Source: Bolinopsis microptera (lineage: Eukaryota > Ctenophora > Tentaculata > Lobata > Bolinopsidae). From it: a stretch of 64,000 bases of DNA. A program made the translations under genes and the position numbers. Shown in pieces: positions 12,601-22,105 of the stretch. Each line of letters starts with the position of its first letter. Within the stretch, counting starts at the first letter, position 1. The stretch is taken from contig NC_087078.1 of the NCBI RefSeq assembly GCF_026151205.1, positions 13,561,118 through 13,625,117 on the forward strand, in the 5' to 3' direction. Below the pieces are notes generated by a model. The model saw only the letters and a program-made list of their open reading frames with translations. It was not told where the DNA came from and ran no database searches.

Positions 12601-15600
12601 AATAATAGTTATAAATAATTACAATTATGCAGGTAATAATTAATAATATTTATAAATAATCATAATAATGCTAAATGCAGGCAACGATTAATAATAGTTA
12701 TAAATAATTACAATAATGCTGGTAATGATTAATAATATTTATAAATAATCATAATAATGCTAAATGCATGTAATGCTTAATAATAGTTATAAATAATTAC
12801 AATAATGCAGGTAACGATTAATAATAGTTGATTTGATTTGAAACTTTTACAAAATAGCAAATATAAAAATGTACAGCAAGTCGAACAAACATATAAAATG
12901 GGCCGAAATGTATAAATGCTATAAAGCGTGGGTCAGTGAAACAAGTACAGAGGACAACTTTCAAAACAGGAGTTTTATGGCCGCCCAAAGTCTCAATAAC
13001 ATCACCTCCACCTAGTAATAAAATTATGAAATATGAAAAGTGTGAAACAATCAAATAATAAAATATTCAAAATATATAGTTGTCTCTTAAATACAGATAA
13101 CGTCTGAAAATTCTTAAAATAATCATCACTCCTTCATATATACTGATCAGTGTCCGAGAGTGTAACTCATGATGACTTCTTATCACGGCTACATACCTTC
13201 CCGTACCGGATGTAGTGGTCGAGATGAGTCTGTTCCGCCCTCTTCTTCTTCAGGTCAGTGACCAGATGCTTCCTTGTTGCTCGTTCTTCGCTGGATCTGT
13301 CTGGACATATCCATACATCTTTGTGCTTCTCCCTCAGTCTCCCTGTTTTCATCAGAATCTGATGAACCGCTGTTGAGCTTGGGACGGTGATCTTGACTGG
13401 TCGGATAGCCGTACTACCTGGCCTCTTCCAACCGACTCTAGTCGCTTCGAAGTGAGGTTTCTCCCCGATCTCCTCCAAAACTGCGGTAACTAGCGCTGGA
13501 AGCTGTTCGTCCTCCTCTTCTTTCAGCCCAAACACGATCAGGTTCTTGCTCCTGTCCTCCTCTGCAGCCACACTCTTCATCACCTTCTTCAGGATTTTAC
13601 TGTTGCAGACCGTACCACTTGCACTGTTCTGTTGAACAGCTGCACTATAGTTCTGAATCCCTGACTCCACCGTTGTTTGGACTGTCTCCTCAACAGACGT
13701 CTTAAGCAACTGTAGTTGTTCGTCCTTCTGCATCAGCAGCTGGCCCTGCAGTCTGATCACCTTTTCTTTGTCTGCTAGTGCTTCCGTCTTGAAGCACTCG
13801 ATGATCTCCTTCAAGAGATACATCTGACTATTCTGCCGACGAACAAGGTCCACTGCATCCACAATCCAGGCAGACAGAGTCTGTTTATCCTTAGTCTTGA
13901 TCTTTTCACGACTTTCGTAGTCAATTTCACGGTAGTCCATATGCAGGTCTTTTTCTAACTTATCGGACCAGCGTGCAACACAGCCTTCCACATCTTCCTG
14001 TTGATCATAGTTGAACTCCTTAATCAACTCCTGGGATCGGGTCAAAGTTGGGTCATCCCCCATAGTGTACTTGTATAGTAATGTACAAGTACACACGCAA
14101 AGGTAAACTACACGGTAGCAGCAAACTGAACTTATTGCAAATTTACAAAAGATAAGAGAGCTCGGTATTTGCAACACAAGCTACACTGATTACAGTGTGT
14201 AACACTAACTTGTAAGTAATAACGATAATCATACACTATACAGGTAATGATTAATAATGGGGGCTGTCATGGTGAGTAGTGGCGGCCAGAGATGGCGTTC
14301 TTTTTATTCTTTGTTATTGGTCTTCTTTATCACAAAATAGAAATATCGATGGCCGATGAATTGGAACTTGACACCCCATGGCAACATTAAATCATATCGA
14401 TTCTGTTACATCGCTTCCTTTTGGTGCTATGTTGGAAAAATTGGTTGAGTCGTTCAATTGATTTCAGTAAAACTTATTTCCAGTAGGAAATATTTATCAG
14501 TTGTTATGTTATGAGAACGAAATGAGCCGGCAGGCGGCAAGCCACTATATGTAAGCGTACGCACCAGTAAAAACGAAGCACTATAAAATTTAATGGTAGT
14601 GTTCTTATATTTGATCCTTCGAACAGCTGTTGAGCAATGAAACGCAAACATAATCTTAGCAAAATGAATATATTTCTTTTATCTTCAGCATTTAATCAGT
14701 CACATAATCTGAGAATATCAATGGTTAGTTTGAAAATGTCAAAAATTCTCATCAAAATATAATAATGTGGAGTCTGCAGTAGTTCATTAAATCAAAAAAA
14801 CGCAATTCAAAAATTGATAGACTGCATATATAAACAAAAAATGGACGATTTAAAAATAAAAATTAAATTAAAATTCGGTTTAAAAATAAAAATAAAATTA
14901 AATATCCGGCTTCAAAATCCGGTTCCGGTTCCGGCTCCGGCTGGAAAAAAATTTGCCGGATTTTTGCCGGATTTCAGTTTTTTTTACCGAAAAAAAAAAT
15001 CAAAAAAATATTTTCGGCTAATAATGAACAGGGTAGCCTGAATCGTGGAAAAAAAGTGGTTTTAAGAAAAACTTTTAAAAAATTTTGACTTAGAAGTTTT
15101 TCGGTCCGAGTCGTTCTCGAGACGTACCTCCTGTATCGAGAGCTCCCGCTTCCGAGCTCGTGTTGCAAAGGGGAGGCCTGCCTTCCAAGATCACATTACC
15201 GGGGGAAACCTCGAGTCCAGAATTGTGTATCGATGGGTAGGTGCGGACTTCGAAAAACCAAAAAAATATTTTCGGCTAATAATGAACAGGGTAGCCTGAA
15301 TCGTGGAAAAAAGTGGTTTTCAGAAAAACTTTGAAAAATTTTGACTTAGAAGTTTTTCGGTCCGAGTCGTTCTCGAGACGTACCTCCTGTATCGAGAGCT
15401 CCCGCTTCCGAGCTCGTGTTGCAAAGGGGAGGCCTGCCTTCCGTGATCACATTACCAGGGGAAACCTCGAGTCCAAAATTGTGTATCGATGGGTAGGTGC
15501 GAACTTCGAAAAACCAAAAAAATATTTTCGGCTAATAATGAACAGGCTAGCCTGAATCGTGGAAAAAAGTGGTTTTCAGAAAAACTTTGAAAAATTTTGA

Positions 15601-18600
15601 CTTAGAAGTTTTTCGGTCCGAGTCGTTCTCGAGACGTACCTCCTGTACCGAGAGCTCCCGCTTCCGAGCTCGTGTTGCAAAGGGGAGGCCTGCCTTCCAA
15701 GATCACATTACCGGGGGAAACCTCGAGTCCAGAATTGTGTATCGATGGTTAGGTGCGGACTTCGAAAAACCAAAAAAATATTTTCGGCTAATAATGAACA
15801 GGGTAGCCTGAATCGTGGAAAAAAGTGGGTTTCAGAAAAACTTTGAAAAATTTTAACTTAAAAGTTTTCGGTCCGAGTCGTTCTCGAGACGTACCTCCTG
15901 TATCGAGAGCTCCCGCTTCCGAGCTCGTGTTGCAAAGGGGAGGCCTGCCTTCCGAGATCGCATTACCGGGGGAATTCATGTCGCGCCGGACACAAAGATG
16001 TTGCGTGTCTTACAGTTACCACCTGATTCTGACTGGAGTGTCCATTATTGAGACCCATGAATTTGGCCACTAACAAGGTGACAAGTTTGCAGGTCTGCCT
16101 TTTCTTCTTCTCACCAGGTTTGGTGCATGGGTCAGTTGTTCTTGACTCTAACCTGGTATGTTTCCTAGAAAATGTACAAGTTTACACTCTCGGCCCAAGC
16201 ACGCTTCGCTCACACAGTACCCATTTATTATTCCCATCCGAAGCGTGTCTAAACTCAATTTGAATGGCACTAAGTATTGATCCATACAGTTACACCTATA
16301 GTGGATAATATGTATAAAAATAGTGAGTTTGCTGTACATTTTAAAAGAACCACTGCCCAATAAAACACTGAAAAATAGGTACTGAGATCACGGGTAATAT
16401 TCGTACCTGCTACCTATATCGAAAACAAGTGGCCTTGGCTGGTGGCTGACTGAAGACTTGCTGCAAGATAACCTCCAGCCCTTTTTTGTGAGAAAACCAT
16501 CTGAAAAGTCACCACATTCGCTGCGTATTTTCGTTCGCTCCTCCGTCCTAAGACAGACTAATTAACTCTTTAGGCCAAGAATCTAACACAAAGTAAGTTA
16601 AGGGGGCATCCGGCATACGCCAAAACGTGTGTACACGGTGTGTACCGCGTACACACCGTGTACACACCGTGTAGATACCGCGTACACCACGGCGAGTAAC
16701 CTGAAGCTAGTTTCCACAGGACCAGGCGTACTCCGGCGACTTGCGTACGCAACCAGTAAAATAATGAACAATAACAGCACCATCACCGCTGATAACTCTA
16801 AACCACCCCGACCTGGCAACAACAAGGTCCGGCAAAACAAGGGACCTTCTTCCGAGTCCAGACACAATCTCCGGAGAATTACTAACGCTAGCAGAACTGA
16901 TCTTAGTAAACACGATCACAAGGATTCTCTTGATACAGGTTTAGTGGTAAAAGTGGGAATTGTTGCGTAATTTTTATTCTATTTTTTAATTCAATTACTT
17001 ATTTCTTGAAGTAAGTTCATTTTGTGGTTAAGTACCCGTTTAATACGATCAAAGTTGTCATGATAAAAACTTCTTGTTTGAACAAGCTGTGTCTCTATAC
17101 TGATCAAGTAATTATCTGGTTACAGAATCAGACAGCTGTAGCAAGTCAGATATCACAAACACAGCCAGAGACACAAAGAGACAAGCTGAGAAAGATAAGC
17201 TAAGTGAAAGTGAAACTAACAAGGCTTTCAAGATGGGTGAAAGTGAAAGCAAACCTGGAGAATGTACCGATAGTTCATCTGGGGGTAATACTAAACAAGG
17301 TTTGTTCTGAGTTACTATGTATTTTCATATCGGACGTAAGAAATATTTATTTCTCTGAGATGCTCAGCTGTCAACTTTTTTCTTAAACCTATCAGAATAT
17401 GTACCAGATGTTTACGGAAATTAACCTGATATATCGTTAATTAATAATTCAATACATATTGATAATTAAACTGTTACAGACAAATCGAAGCGTGACAGGA
17501 GCACATTGCTGCGTCAAACCTCCGCATCCCTCGCAAAGCGTTCCGAGAAAAGCGTACGCAAACAAACATCGTACGAGGATAGCAGCAGGGAACTCAAAGA
17601 AACGAACAACTCCACTGATGGCATGGATCTGAAGAACGAGATAACGGTTCAGTACAGGTTTGTTAGAGGATCCTCTGCGCAAATTGTCTCAAAAATTTTG
17701 TTTTCCAAAAGCTAAAGTATATAATTGTATGATCAGTGAAAAAATTTTATTGGAAAAATGACCTTTCAAAAATATAAATAAAATCATTCAAAAATAAATT
17801 TTAGCAATTGGCATCCGAATTATATTCCATATTGATGATTAAACGTAGCAGTATAGACTTAAACCTGAAATGGAAACATAACAACTTAGCAGTCTTGTTT
17901 TTAATATTGTTAGGACAAATGTTTATCAATCAAAGCCACATTAACGGCCACATGTCGCCACCTTGCAGCTGCCATTTCTTACAATATAAAATACTTTTAC
18001 TAACTTAACTAATAATTCTGCCATTTGGTGAATGGTCCTCCGTAGGTCAAAGTGAGCGTTGTTGTGGTGAGTGATAAGAAATTACCACTATACACAGTAC
18101 ACAGTACACAGTACACAGTACACATACAACGTACACATACACATACACAGTACACAGTACACAGACACTGTAACAACAGTACACACAGTACACAGTAACA
18201 CAGTAACACAGTACACAGTACACAGTCACACAGTACACAGTACACAGTACGTAGTACACAGTACACAGTACACAGTACACAGTACACAGTACACAGTACA
18301 CAGTACGTAGTACACAGTACCCAGTACACATACACAGTACACAGTACACAGTACAACAGTACACAGGACACAGTACACAGTAACACAGTACACAGTACAA
18401 AGTACAACAGTACACAGTACACAGTACACAGTACACAGTACACAGTACACAGTACACAGTGTGCACCTAATTATCACACTTTTAAAGTCATCCTAAAATG
18501 CCATTAAATTTAAGAACAGGGACCCAGTGTAAAGTTTAAAGGACGCTTCAACTGTACAGCAGTAGGTTTGCCGTTAGTCTGTACGGAGCCCTAAATTGAT

Positions 18601-20836
18601 AATCACTCTCTAAGGGACGGTTAGTGATTCTATCAGAAGTTCGTTTGAATACGAAAAACATGTGACCACCTTACAGTTGTGGATTCTGGTGGGGAGGTGA
18701 AGCACATTTTTGAAACGTGAAAGTAATTCTGGGTTTTGATTGGTTAAAAGTCGAGACTGATTGGTTCATTTCTATCACGAGTGTTTACTTAAATAGTGAC
18801 TAGTCGACCAGTGAATACTCTGCTAGTGAATTCTAAATCGTATCAAGCTGCCATCTCCAATATCCACACATTAGACTTCCCACATGCCCCTCGACCACCT
18901 CATTAGACTTGTAAATACTCCTTTAATCATACTCTTCCTCCGGACCATCCTCCCAGTAGAGCTTGTAAATACTCCTTTATAATACTCTTCCTCCGACCAC
19001 CCTCCAGTAAGCGATGGTAAATACTCCTTTTATAATACTCTTCCTCCGACCACCTCCAGTTAGAGCTGGTAAATACTCCTTTATAATACTCTTCCAACCG
19101 GACCACCTTCCAGTTAGAGCGTGGTAAAATACTCCTTTATAATACTCTTCCTCCGGACCAACCTCCAGCCTTAGACTGGTAAATACTCCTTTATAATACT
19201 CTTCCTCCGGACCACCTCCAGTTAGAGCTTGGTAAATACTCCTTTATAATACTCTTCCTCCGGACCACCTCCAGTTAGAGCTTGGTAAATACTCCTTTAT
19301 AATACTCTTCCTCCGGACCACCTCCAGTTAGAGCTTGGTAAATACTCCTTTATAAAACTCTCCTCCGACCAACCTCCATTAGAGCTTGGTAAATACTCCT
19401 TTATAATACTCTCTCCACCACCTCCAGTTAAGCCTTTTGGTTAAACCTCTTTATAATACCTTTCCTCCGGACCACCTCCAGTTAAGCTTGTAAAACTCCT
19501 TTATAATACTCTCCTCGGACCACCTCCAGTTAGAGCTTGGTAAATACTCCCTTTAAAATACTCTTCCTCCCGACCACCGCCAGTTAGAGCTTTGGTAAAT
19601 ACGCCTTTTATATAACTCTCCCCCGACCACCTCCAGTTAGAGCTTGGTAAATACTCCTTTATAATACTCTTCCTCCGGACCACCTCCAGTTAGAGCTTGG
19701 TAAATACTCCTTTATAATACTCCGTCCTCCGGACACCTCCAGTTTGAGCTTGTAAATACTCCTTTATAAAACTCTTCCTCCGGACCACCTCCTTTAGAGC
19801 TTGAAATTAACTCCCTTTATAATACTCACCCTCCGGACCACTCCAGTAGAGCTTAGGTAAATACTCCTTATAATACTCTTCCTCGACCACCTCCAGTTAG
19901 AGCTTGGTAATACTCCTTATAATACTCTTCCTCCGACCACCTCCATTTAAGAGCTTTGGTAGATACTCCTTTATAAACTCTTCCCTCCGGACCACCTCCC
20001 AGTTAGAGCTGGTAAATACCTCCTTTAAAAACTCTTCCTCCGGACCAACTCCAGTTAGAAGCTTGGTAACATTACTCCATTAATAAAACTCTTTCCTCCG
20101 GACCACCTCCAGTTAGAGCTTGGTAATACTCCTTTATCATACTCTTCCTGCACTCTACACTCTACAGGTCTCTTTACAGCGGGGTGTACAAGTTAGACGT
20201 AGAAGAAGAGCCCTACTCCTGTGTCAAGAAGATCTTCCCCACAACCACTATAAAGCCAGTTATACCTCCTACTGATAAGCATGCTTCTCTCTGTAACTTT
20301 ATAGACCTCTCTGATAACAATAAAGGTTCGTACATTTATCTTCTGCCATTCACCAACCCATGTTAAAATTAAATTGTGAACCCAGATTGGGATCATTCTA
20401 TGTTTTGTCTCTTTATTTGTATCCAGTGGCAAGTGCATCCTTAGTTCGGGTCAAGATCTCATCCTAAAAACTGTTTTCAGGTCCTATTAGCCTGACGAAG
20501 GACCCCATTGGTGATGAAATTCCGGAGGTTGATCTCACCCAAAGTCGACGGAAGGTAAACATGGCCCCTTCAGAATCCTTAGACCCAAACATGCAACTAA
20601 CTGTGATTTGACTTACCGATTACTTCACGAATCAATTGAAATTTCAATCATTATTATCGGAACTTATAATGGCTAATAAATGAATATACGATTATTAACC
20701 AGCTGTAACACTACCAGGTGAGTCTGTCCCCCAAGACGGTGTCCTGTGGACAACCTGCCGTCACTAGTCACGTGACACACTCCAAGATACCGAGGAAATC
20801 ATCAACTACAGGGTATTACCCCGCTCTAAGACAAGG
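634..20836 (+). CDS. AGBL5: Cytosolic carboxypeptidase 5-like (M14 tubulin deglutamylase), multi-exon, 5' incomplete
   Basis: Exons, with all phases compatible: 634-750, 917-1095, 1493-1602, 3202-3428, 3638-3776, 10286-10422, 10767-10886, 11329-11448, 11778-11963, 12371-12509, 16720-16938, 17126-17299, 17480-17657, 20180-20325, 20481-20554, 20718-20836; a possible further exon is at 26636. M14D signatures are in order: SSRVHPGE (zinc H and E), [18 protein letters not shown], then [12 protein letters not shown] (third zinc His) and [11 protein letters not shown] (catalytic Glu). In the family, CCP5 removes branch-point glutamates from tubulin tails in the cytoplasm or cilia. A linker of roughly 150 residues, rich in Ser and charged residues (exons 3202-10422), separates the two halves of the catalytic domain, as in CCP5 relatives. 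The C-terminal exons (16720 onward) are low-complexity and Lys/Ser-rich and rest on phase continuity more than homology. The start codon lies outside the window. Confidence 0.92.
1603..3078 (+). repeat. 13-bp minisatellite, about 110 copies, starting at a CCP5 5' splice site
   Basis: Unit gagtgctgtatta, with a common variant having ctata for ctgta. The array begins directly at the donor after 1602: the first 13 intronic bases, gttagagcgtgct, are already a diverged unit. A higher-order duplication of about 362 bp is visible, because the rare variants gtataag/gtatgag and ttagatgc recur at that spacing (2294/2657 and 2402/2764). It fills most of the intron before the exon at 3202. Confidence 0.95.
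3909..4248. mobile_element. 340-bp mariner-type MITE (family 1), TA target site
   Basis: Termini CAGGGTTGGCCAAAAGTCAG and its complement ending ...TTTTGGCCCACCCTG form inverted repeats of about 45 bp, flanked by TA on both sides (3907-3908, 4249-4250). The interior matches the longer copy at 34696-35355, including the stretches around tttgagagctgttgctttgc and cataccagaaagaattattt. No coding capacity. Confidence 0.9.
4488..6848 (-). CDS. Secreted Apple/PAN plus Sushi domain protein, 4 exons, 316 aa
   Basis: Exons on the minus strand are 6848-6791, 6620-6198, 5205-4969 and 4720-4488. They sum to 951 nt (316 codons plus stop), all with phase-1 introns. Exon 1 encodes a signal peptide (MMMRF, then a Leu/Phe-rich core). 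Exon 2 (about residues 20-160) is a Cys-containing domain with [10 protein letters not shown] and [10 protein letters not shown] that I recognise only as resembling cnidarian-type extracellular proteins. Exon 3 is a PAN/Apple domain ([17 protein letters not shown], then cysteines in [13 protein letters not shown] and FCNLND). Exon 4 is one Sushi/CCP module (TCSEP...CKADHF...[17 protein letters not shown]) with a short tail. Phase-1 symmetry is typical of shuffled extracellular modules. An alternative donor after 4535 could extend the protein into unseen exons. The gene is nested, antisense, in the CCP5 intron 3777-10285. Confidence 0.8.
5375..5759. mobile_element. MITE of about 385 bp with 7-8 bp target duplication (hAT-like), inside an intron
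   Basis: The terminal repeat GGTGGCGATTAGAT appears at the left, with its complement ATCTAATCGCCACC at the right; inverted similarity extends through the CCGTTCTGTG segment. The flanks AGTTCTAG (5367-5374) and AGTTCTAG (5760-5767) are identical and look like an 8-bp (or 7-bp plus shared G) target-site duplication. A second, right-hand fragment of the family is at 30235-30398. It sits between exons 2 and 3 of the PAN/Sushi gene. Confidence 0.85.
5820..6030. repeat. Decayed relative of the 44583 hAT MITE, next to a double TTCGCGCCA hairpin repeat
   Basis: 5903-5965 (gggcaaaaggaaattgcggc..., then ggaatctcgatttttcc) aligns by eye to the interior of the MITE at 44583-44735. Upstream is a two-copy motif, ttttggcrcttcgcgccaa followed by agcctgaatt, each copy self-complementary. 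The ends are not clear. Confidence 0.5.
6849..7465. other. Upstream region of the PAN/Sushi gene
   Basis: No gene seen. It holds the presumed promoter of the minus-strand gene starting at 6848. A segment around 7320-7400 (gtaagaatataagagagctc) is a diverged echo of 7612-7690, the leading part of the segment duplicated at 8478. Confidence 0.4.
7466..8850 (+). repeat. Higher-order duplication: 370-bp leader plus 50-bp array, present twice
   Basis: The non-satellite leader 7466-7830 (from gagattcttactcctttgc) recurs almost unchanged at 8480-8850, each copy running into the 50-bp satellite. The first array has about 13 units and the second about 29. The second leader carries a small insertion (cctgtt near 8660). 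Confidence 0.85.
7831..10310 (+). repeat. 50-bp minisatellite of about 42 units containing the acceptor of a CCP5 exon
   Basis: The unit includes gaccaacaccctttcagtgc followed by aactacggaccgcagttgtg and acaaaatact; the period is exactly 50 bp over long runs. Each unit has a pyrimidine tract plus ttcag. The final unit (from 10261) is the phase-compatible 3' splice site for the CCP5 exon 10286-10422: the upstream exon leaves in phase 1 and TG CAA CTA CGG continues the frame. In internal units the same frame hits TGA at the aaatactga segment; the real exon diverges just before it. Confidence 0.9.
10519..10683. repeat. Two-part dispersed repeat, order A then B
   Basis: Part A (10519-10600, tgattggtattgtttt... 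to ttcgaattat) and part B (10601-10660, aatgctcctgcttaactgca... to caacaactattt) both recur at 27640-27792. There part B is inverted and precedes part A. It is followed here by (TTA)n/(TA)n. Confidence 0.75.
10887..11328 (+). other. CCP5 intron, no feature seen
   Basis: AT-rich intron between two catalytic-domain exons. No repeat or ORF of note was recognised. Confidence 0.5.
11974..12180 (+). repeat. 15-bp minisatellite, about 13 copies
   Basis: Unit ctctttaggagacaa, starting about 15 bp after the donor of the CCP5 exon ending at 11963. The 15-bp period keeps open frames on both strands (for example repeating LLKSC on the minus strand). These are repeat artefacts, not genes. Confidence 0.95.
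12505..12832 (+). repeat. 41-bp array of copies of a CCP5 5' splice site
   Basis: The real exon end is ACAG|gtaaaaattaataat (donor GT at 12510). Copies with ACAG|gtaataattaataat, ATAG|gt and GCAG|gt follow with donor-like GTs at 12551, 12592 and 12633, then in longer, more diverged units to about 12830. Each unit continues with agttataaataattac. If the real donor were skipped, the exon frame would stop at the TAA nine bases downstream. Confidence 0.9.
12833..14240 (-). mobile_element. ORF1-only non-LTR element inserted in the donor-copy array
   Basis: The array motif ggtaacgattaataatag stops at about 12832 and reappears as ggtaatgattaataatgg at about 14243, bracketing about 1.4 kb. On the minus strand the insert holds one ORF (13167-14063) and ends in a short (TCAAA/CAAAT)-like tail near 12835-12850, as in LINE clades with microsatellite tails. 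No reverse transcriptase is present. Exact target duplications could not be fixed because the target is itself repetitive (a taacgat on each side is a candidate). Confidence 0.6.
13167..14063 (-). CDS. LINE ORF1-like nucleic-acid-binding protein, 298 aa, intact
   Basis: The frame extends upstream to 14177, but the start [10 protein letters not shown] at 14063 is preferred because the upstream part is hydrophobic and Cys-rich, like untranslated sequence. An N-terminal segment with a [13 protein letters not shown] motif is followed by a coiled-coil-like stretch (Glu/Gln/Lys-rich, about residues 80-150). Then comes an L1-ORF1-like C-terminal part: [18 protein letters not shown], a KITVPSS segment, [18 protein letters not shown] and a basic end. 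Such proteins bind element RNA. No gene for reverse transcriptase follows. The ORF is uninterrupted, implying recent insertion or selection. Confidence 0.65.
   Translation of the reverse strand: MGDDPTLTRSQELIKEFNYDQQEDVEGCVARWSDKLEKDLHMDYREIDYESREKIKTKDKQTLSAWIVDAVDLVRRQNSQMYLLKEIIECFKTEALADKEKVIRLQGQLLMQKDEQLQLLKTSVEETVQTTVESGIQNYSAAVQQNSASGTVCNSKILKKVMKSVAAEEDRSKNLIVFGLKEEEDEQLPALVTAVLEEIGEKPHFEATRVGWKRPGSTAIRPVKITVPSSTAVHQILMKTGRLREKHKDVWICPDRSSEERATRKHLVTDLKKKRAEQTHLDHYIRYGKVCSRDKKSS
14241..15004. other. CCP5 intron with AT-rich and CCGG-rich simple sequence
   Basis: Mostly unremarkable. 14840-14975 holds short direct repeats of aaaaataaaattaaa followed by ccggttccggttccggctcc and gccggatttttgccgga. 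No gene recognised. Confidence 0.5.
15005..15976. repeat. 256-bp tandem repeat, about 3.8 copies, half AT-rich and half GC-rich
   Basis: The anchor ttttcggctaataatgaaca recurs at 15011, 15269, 15525 and 15781. The AT-rich half (frameshifting but alignable) resembles 6085-6200, next to the donor of exon 2 of the PAN/Sushi gene. The GC-rich half (ctcgagacgtacctcctgta... to gcaaaggggaggcctgcctt) has long open frames on both strands but no family I recognise. Open frames of 60-80 codons follow from the repeat structure. Confidence 0.9.
15977..16719. other. CCP5 intron end, no gene recognised
   Basis: Contains a compact direct/inverted motif at 16625-16690 (gtgtacacggtgtgtaccgc and variants) just upstream of the acceptor at 16719. 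Otherwise nothing recognised. Confidence 0.5.
17658..18088. other. CCP5 intron, no feature seen
   Basis: AT-rich, no repeat or gene recognised up to the microsatellite that follows. Confidence 0.5.
18089..18465. repeat. 7-bp microsatellite (cacagta)n with cryptic variants
   Basis: Runs of cacagta interrupted by acacat, gtagta and aacagta variants. Because 7 is not a multiple of 3, all three frames on the minus strand read as Tyr/Cys/Val/Leu/Thr-rich ORFs up to 144 codons. These are artefacts. Confidence 0.95.
18683..18785. repeat. Dispersed repeat shared with 53385-53485
   Basis: ctggtggggaggtgaa, followed at similar spacing by ttttgattggtt, gctgattggttaaa-like and ctatcacg blocks, occurs here and in the ARP2 intron at 53385-53485. 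Both copies are in the same orientation and diverged. Confidence 0.7.
18885..20150. repeat. 53-bp minisatellite, about 23 copies, with many single-base indels
   Basis: The unit contains ctcctttataatactcttcc, tccggaccacctccag and ttagagcttggtaaata. Central copies (19200-19320) are identical, while the outer copies differ by one-base losses or gains. It ends about 30 bp before the CCP5 acceptor at 20179. Each unit is pyrimidine-rich and ends in ccag, so it is acceptor-like, but it is not obviously a copy of the exon start. Confidence 0.92.
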
Positions 20837-20877
20837 GTTTGTCAGCGGATTTATTAATTAATTGGTTAATTAGATAA

Positions 20878-21274
20878 TAAGTCCCAAGAAGCCCGATCAA
20901 GTCCGTGCACTAGTCCGCGGACGCTAGCTACATATCATAGCAAGTAGGGTTGGTTTACATCATCGCACGCAAATTTCAACAGTTTCAAGCTTGTTAGGCT
21001 TGTTACACGATTAAACTACCTTTACGAGATCACACCATGCAATATATATATATATAAACAATCAATATTATTGTTACCTCTTCTCTCGATAAATGGTAAT
21101 TGATAATACTCCACAGAACTCGAATGACTTATAACCATATTTTAATTGTAATCATCATTTTCATTCAGCAATTTACTGCGCTACAATTAATGCTATTCGT
21201 AACTAATTGCATCCAAGATACCATTCTTACCATGTCATAAGTAGTCCGCGGACTGGGTCGGACTTCTTGGATAC
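20878..21274. mobile_element. Possible 0.4 kb inverted-repeat element
   Basis: The left end, with ccaagaagcccgatc and agtccgcggac, is matched in inverted orientation at the right end by agtccgcggact and gtcggacttcttgga. Arms are imperfect, about 45 bp, and the interior is AT-rich. No target duplication was established. Confidence 0.5.
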
Positions 21275-22105
21275 CGCCGTCAATTACAGCTTTACAGCAC
21301 TGACAGTTTCTTTTTTGGAGTAAATTAATTTCCTGTATTGAAATTATAAATCGTAAGCAACGATATGAGATCATCAGTTCCTTATCTTCGTCCAAAGTTG
21401 CAGATAATACTCAAATAGTTAATTGAGGAATAAACACAGTAGGAAAGACAGCCCTGGCGCTAAACGTTTTCTTAACTGATAACTCTCATTTAACTTTGTG
21501 ATCCAATGTGATCTTATCAAATCACATGTTATTACATCATAATCTTGTCACATCACATGTTATAGCGAATAATCGTCCCGATTATAATATAATCAGTGAC
21601 TCATCACGATAATGATCATGACCATAACGTTGTGGCGTGTTATCTTGCATGTCGCTACATCATGAGTGGTGTGAGAGGTATACACTATATTCTGTGTACA
21701 CAAAAACTACATATTATTACGTAGAGCGTTTGATTCAGCTTACCAACAGTTTGCTTTAAATAAAAAGAGTTTGGTGTAACGTGCGAGAGAAAGCATTGCC
21801 ACTTAAGTAAAATATTAATATTCTGTTACATTTTACTAAATTGTACTTGTTATGTACTAAACCGCATCGTCTAAATGTGGTCGACCATTTTTACAATTTT
21901 TACAAGTTCTAAAATTTTACAAGTTTTACAAGCTAGCTACTGTTTATGAGACATGTAAAGTAATTGCACATGTTAATTTTAGAATCTAGAACTTGGTTCA
22001 GTGTGGATACAAGTAGACCAAGAATGGAACACACAGCTGCATTCAATTAAGTAATTCCATATATTATTACACAAATTTTATTTCATTTCGTACATAGTTA
22101 CTTAA
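21275..22105. other. Intergenic/intronic, nothing recognised
   Basis: AT-rich; downstream flank of the minus-strand gene ending at 22106. No repeat family or ORF recognised. Confidence 0.5.

Noticed and set aside
15313..15811. Two near-identical 80-codon ORFs
   Set aside because: Open frames inside a 256-bp tandem repeat; the repetition, not selection, explains their similarity. Kept only as a repeat finding.
18009..18477. Overlapping 80-144 codon ORFs rich in Tyr-Cys-Val-Leu-Thr on both strands
   Set aside because: They arise from a 7-bp microsatellite lacking stops in all frames; no coding signal.
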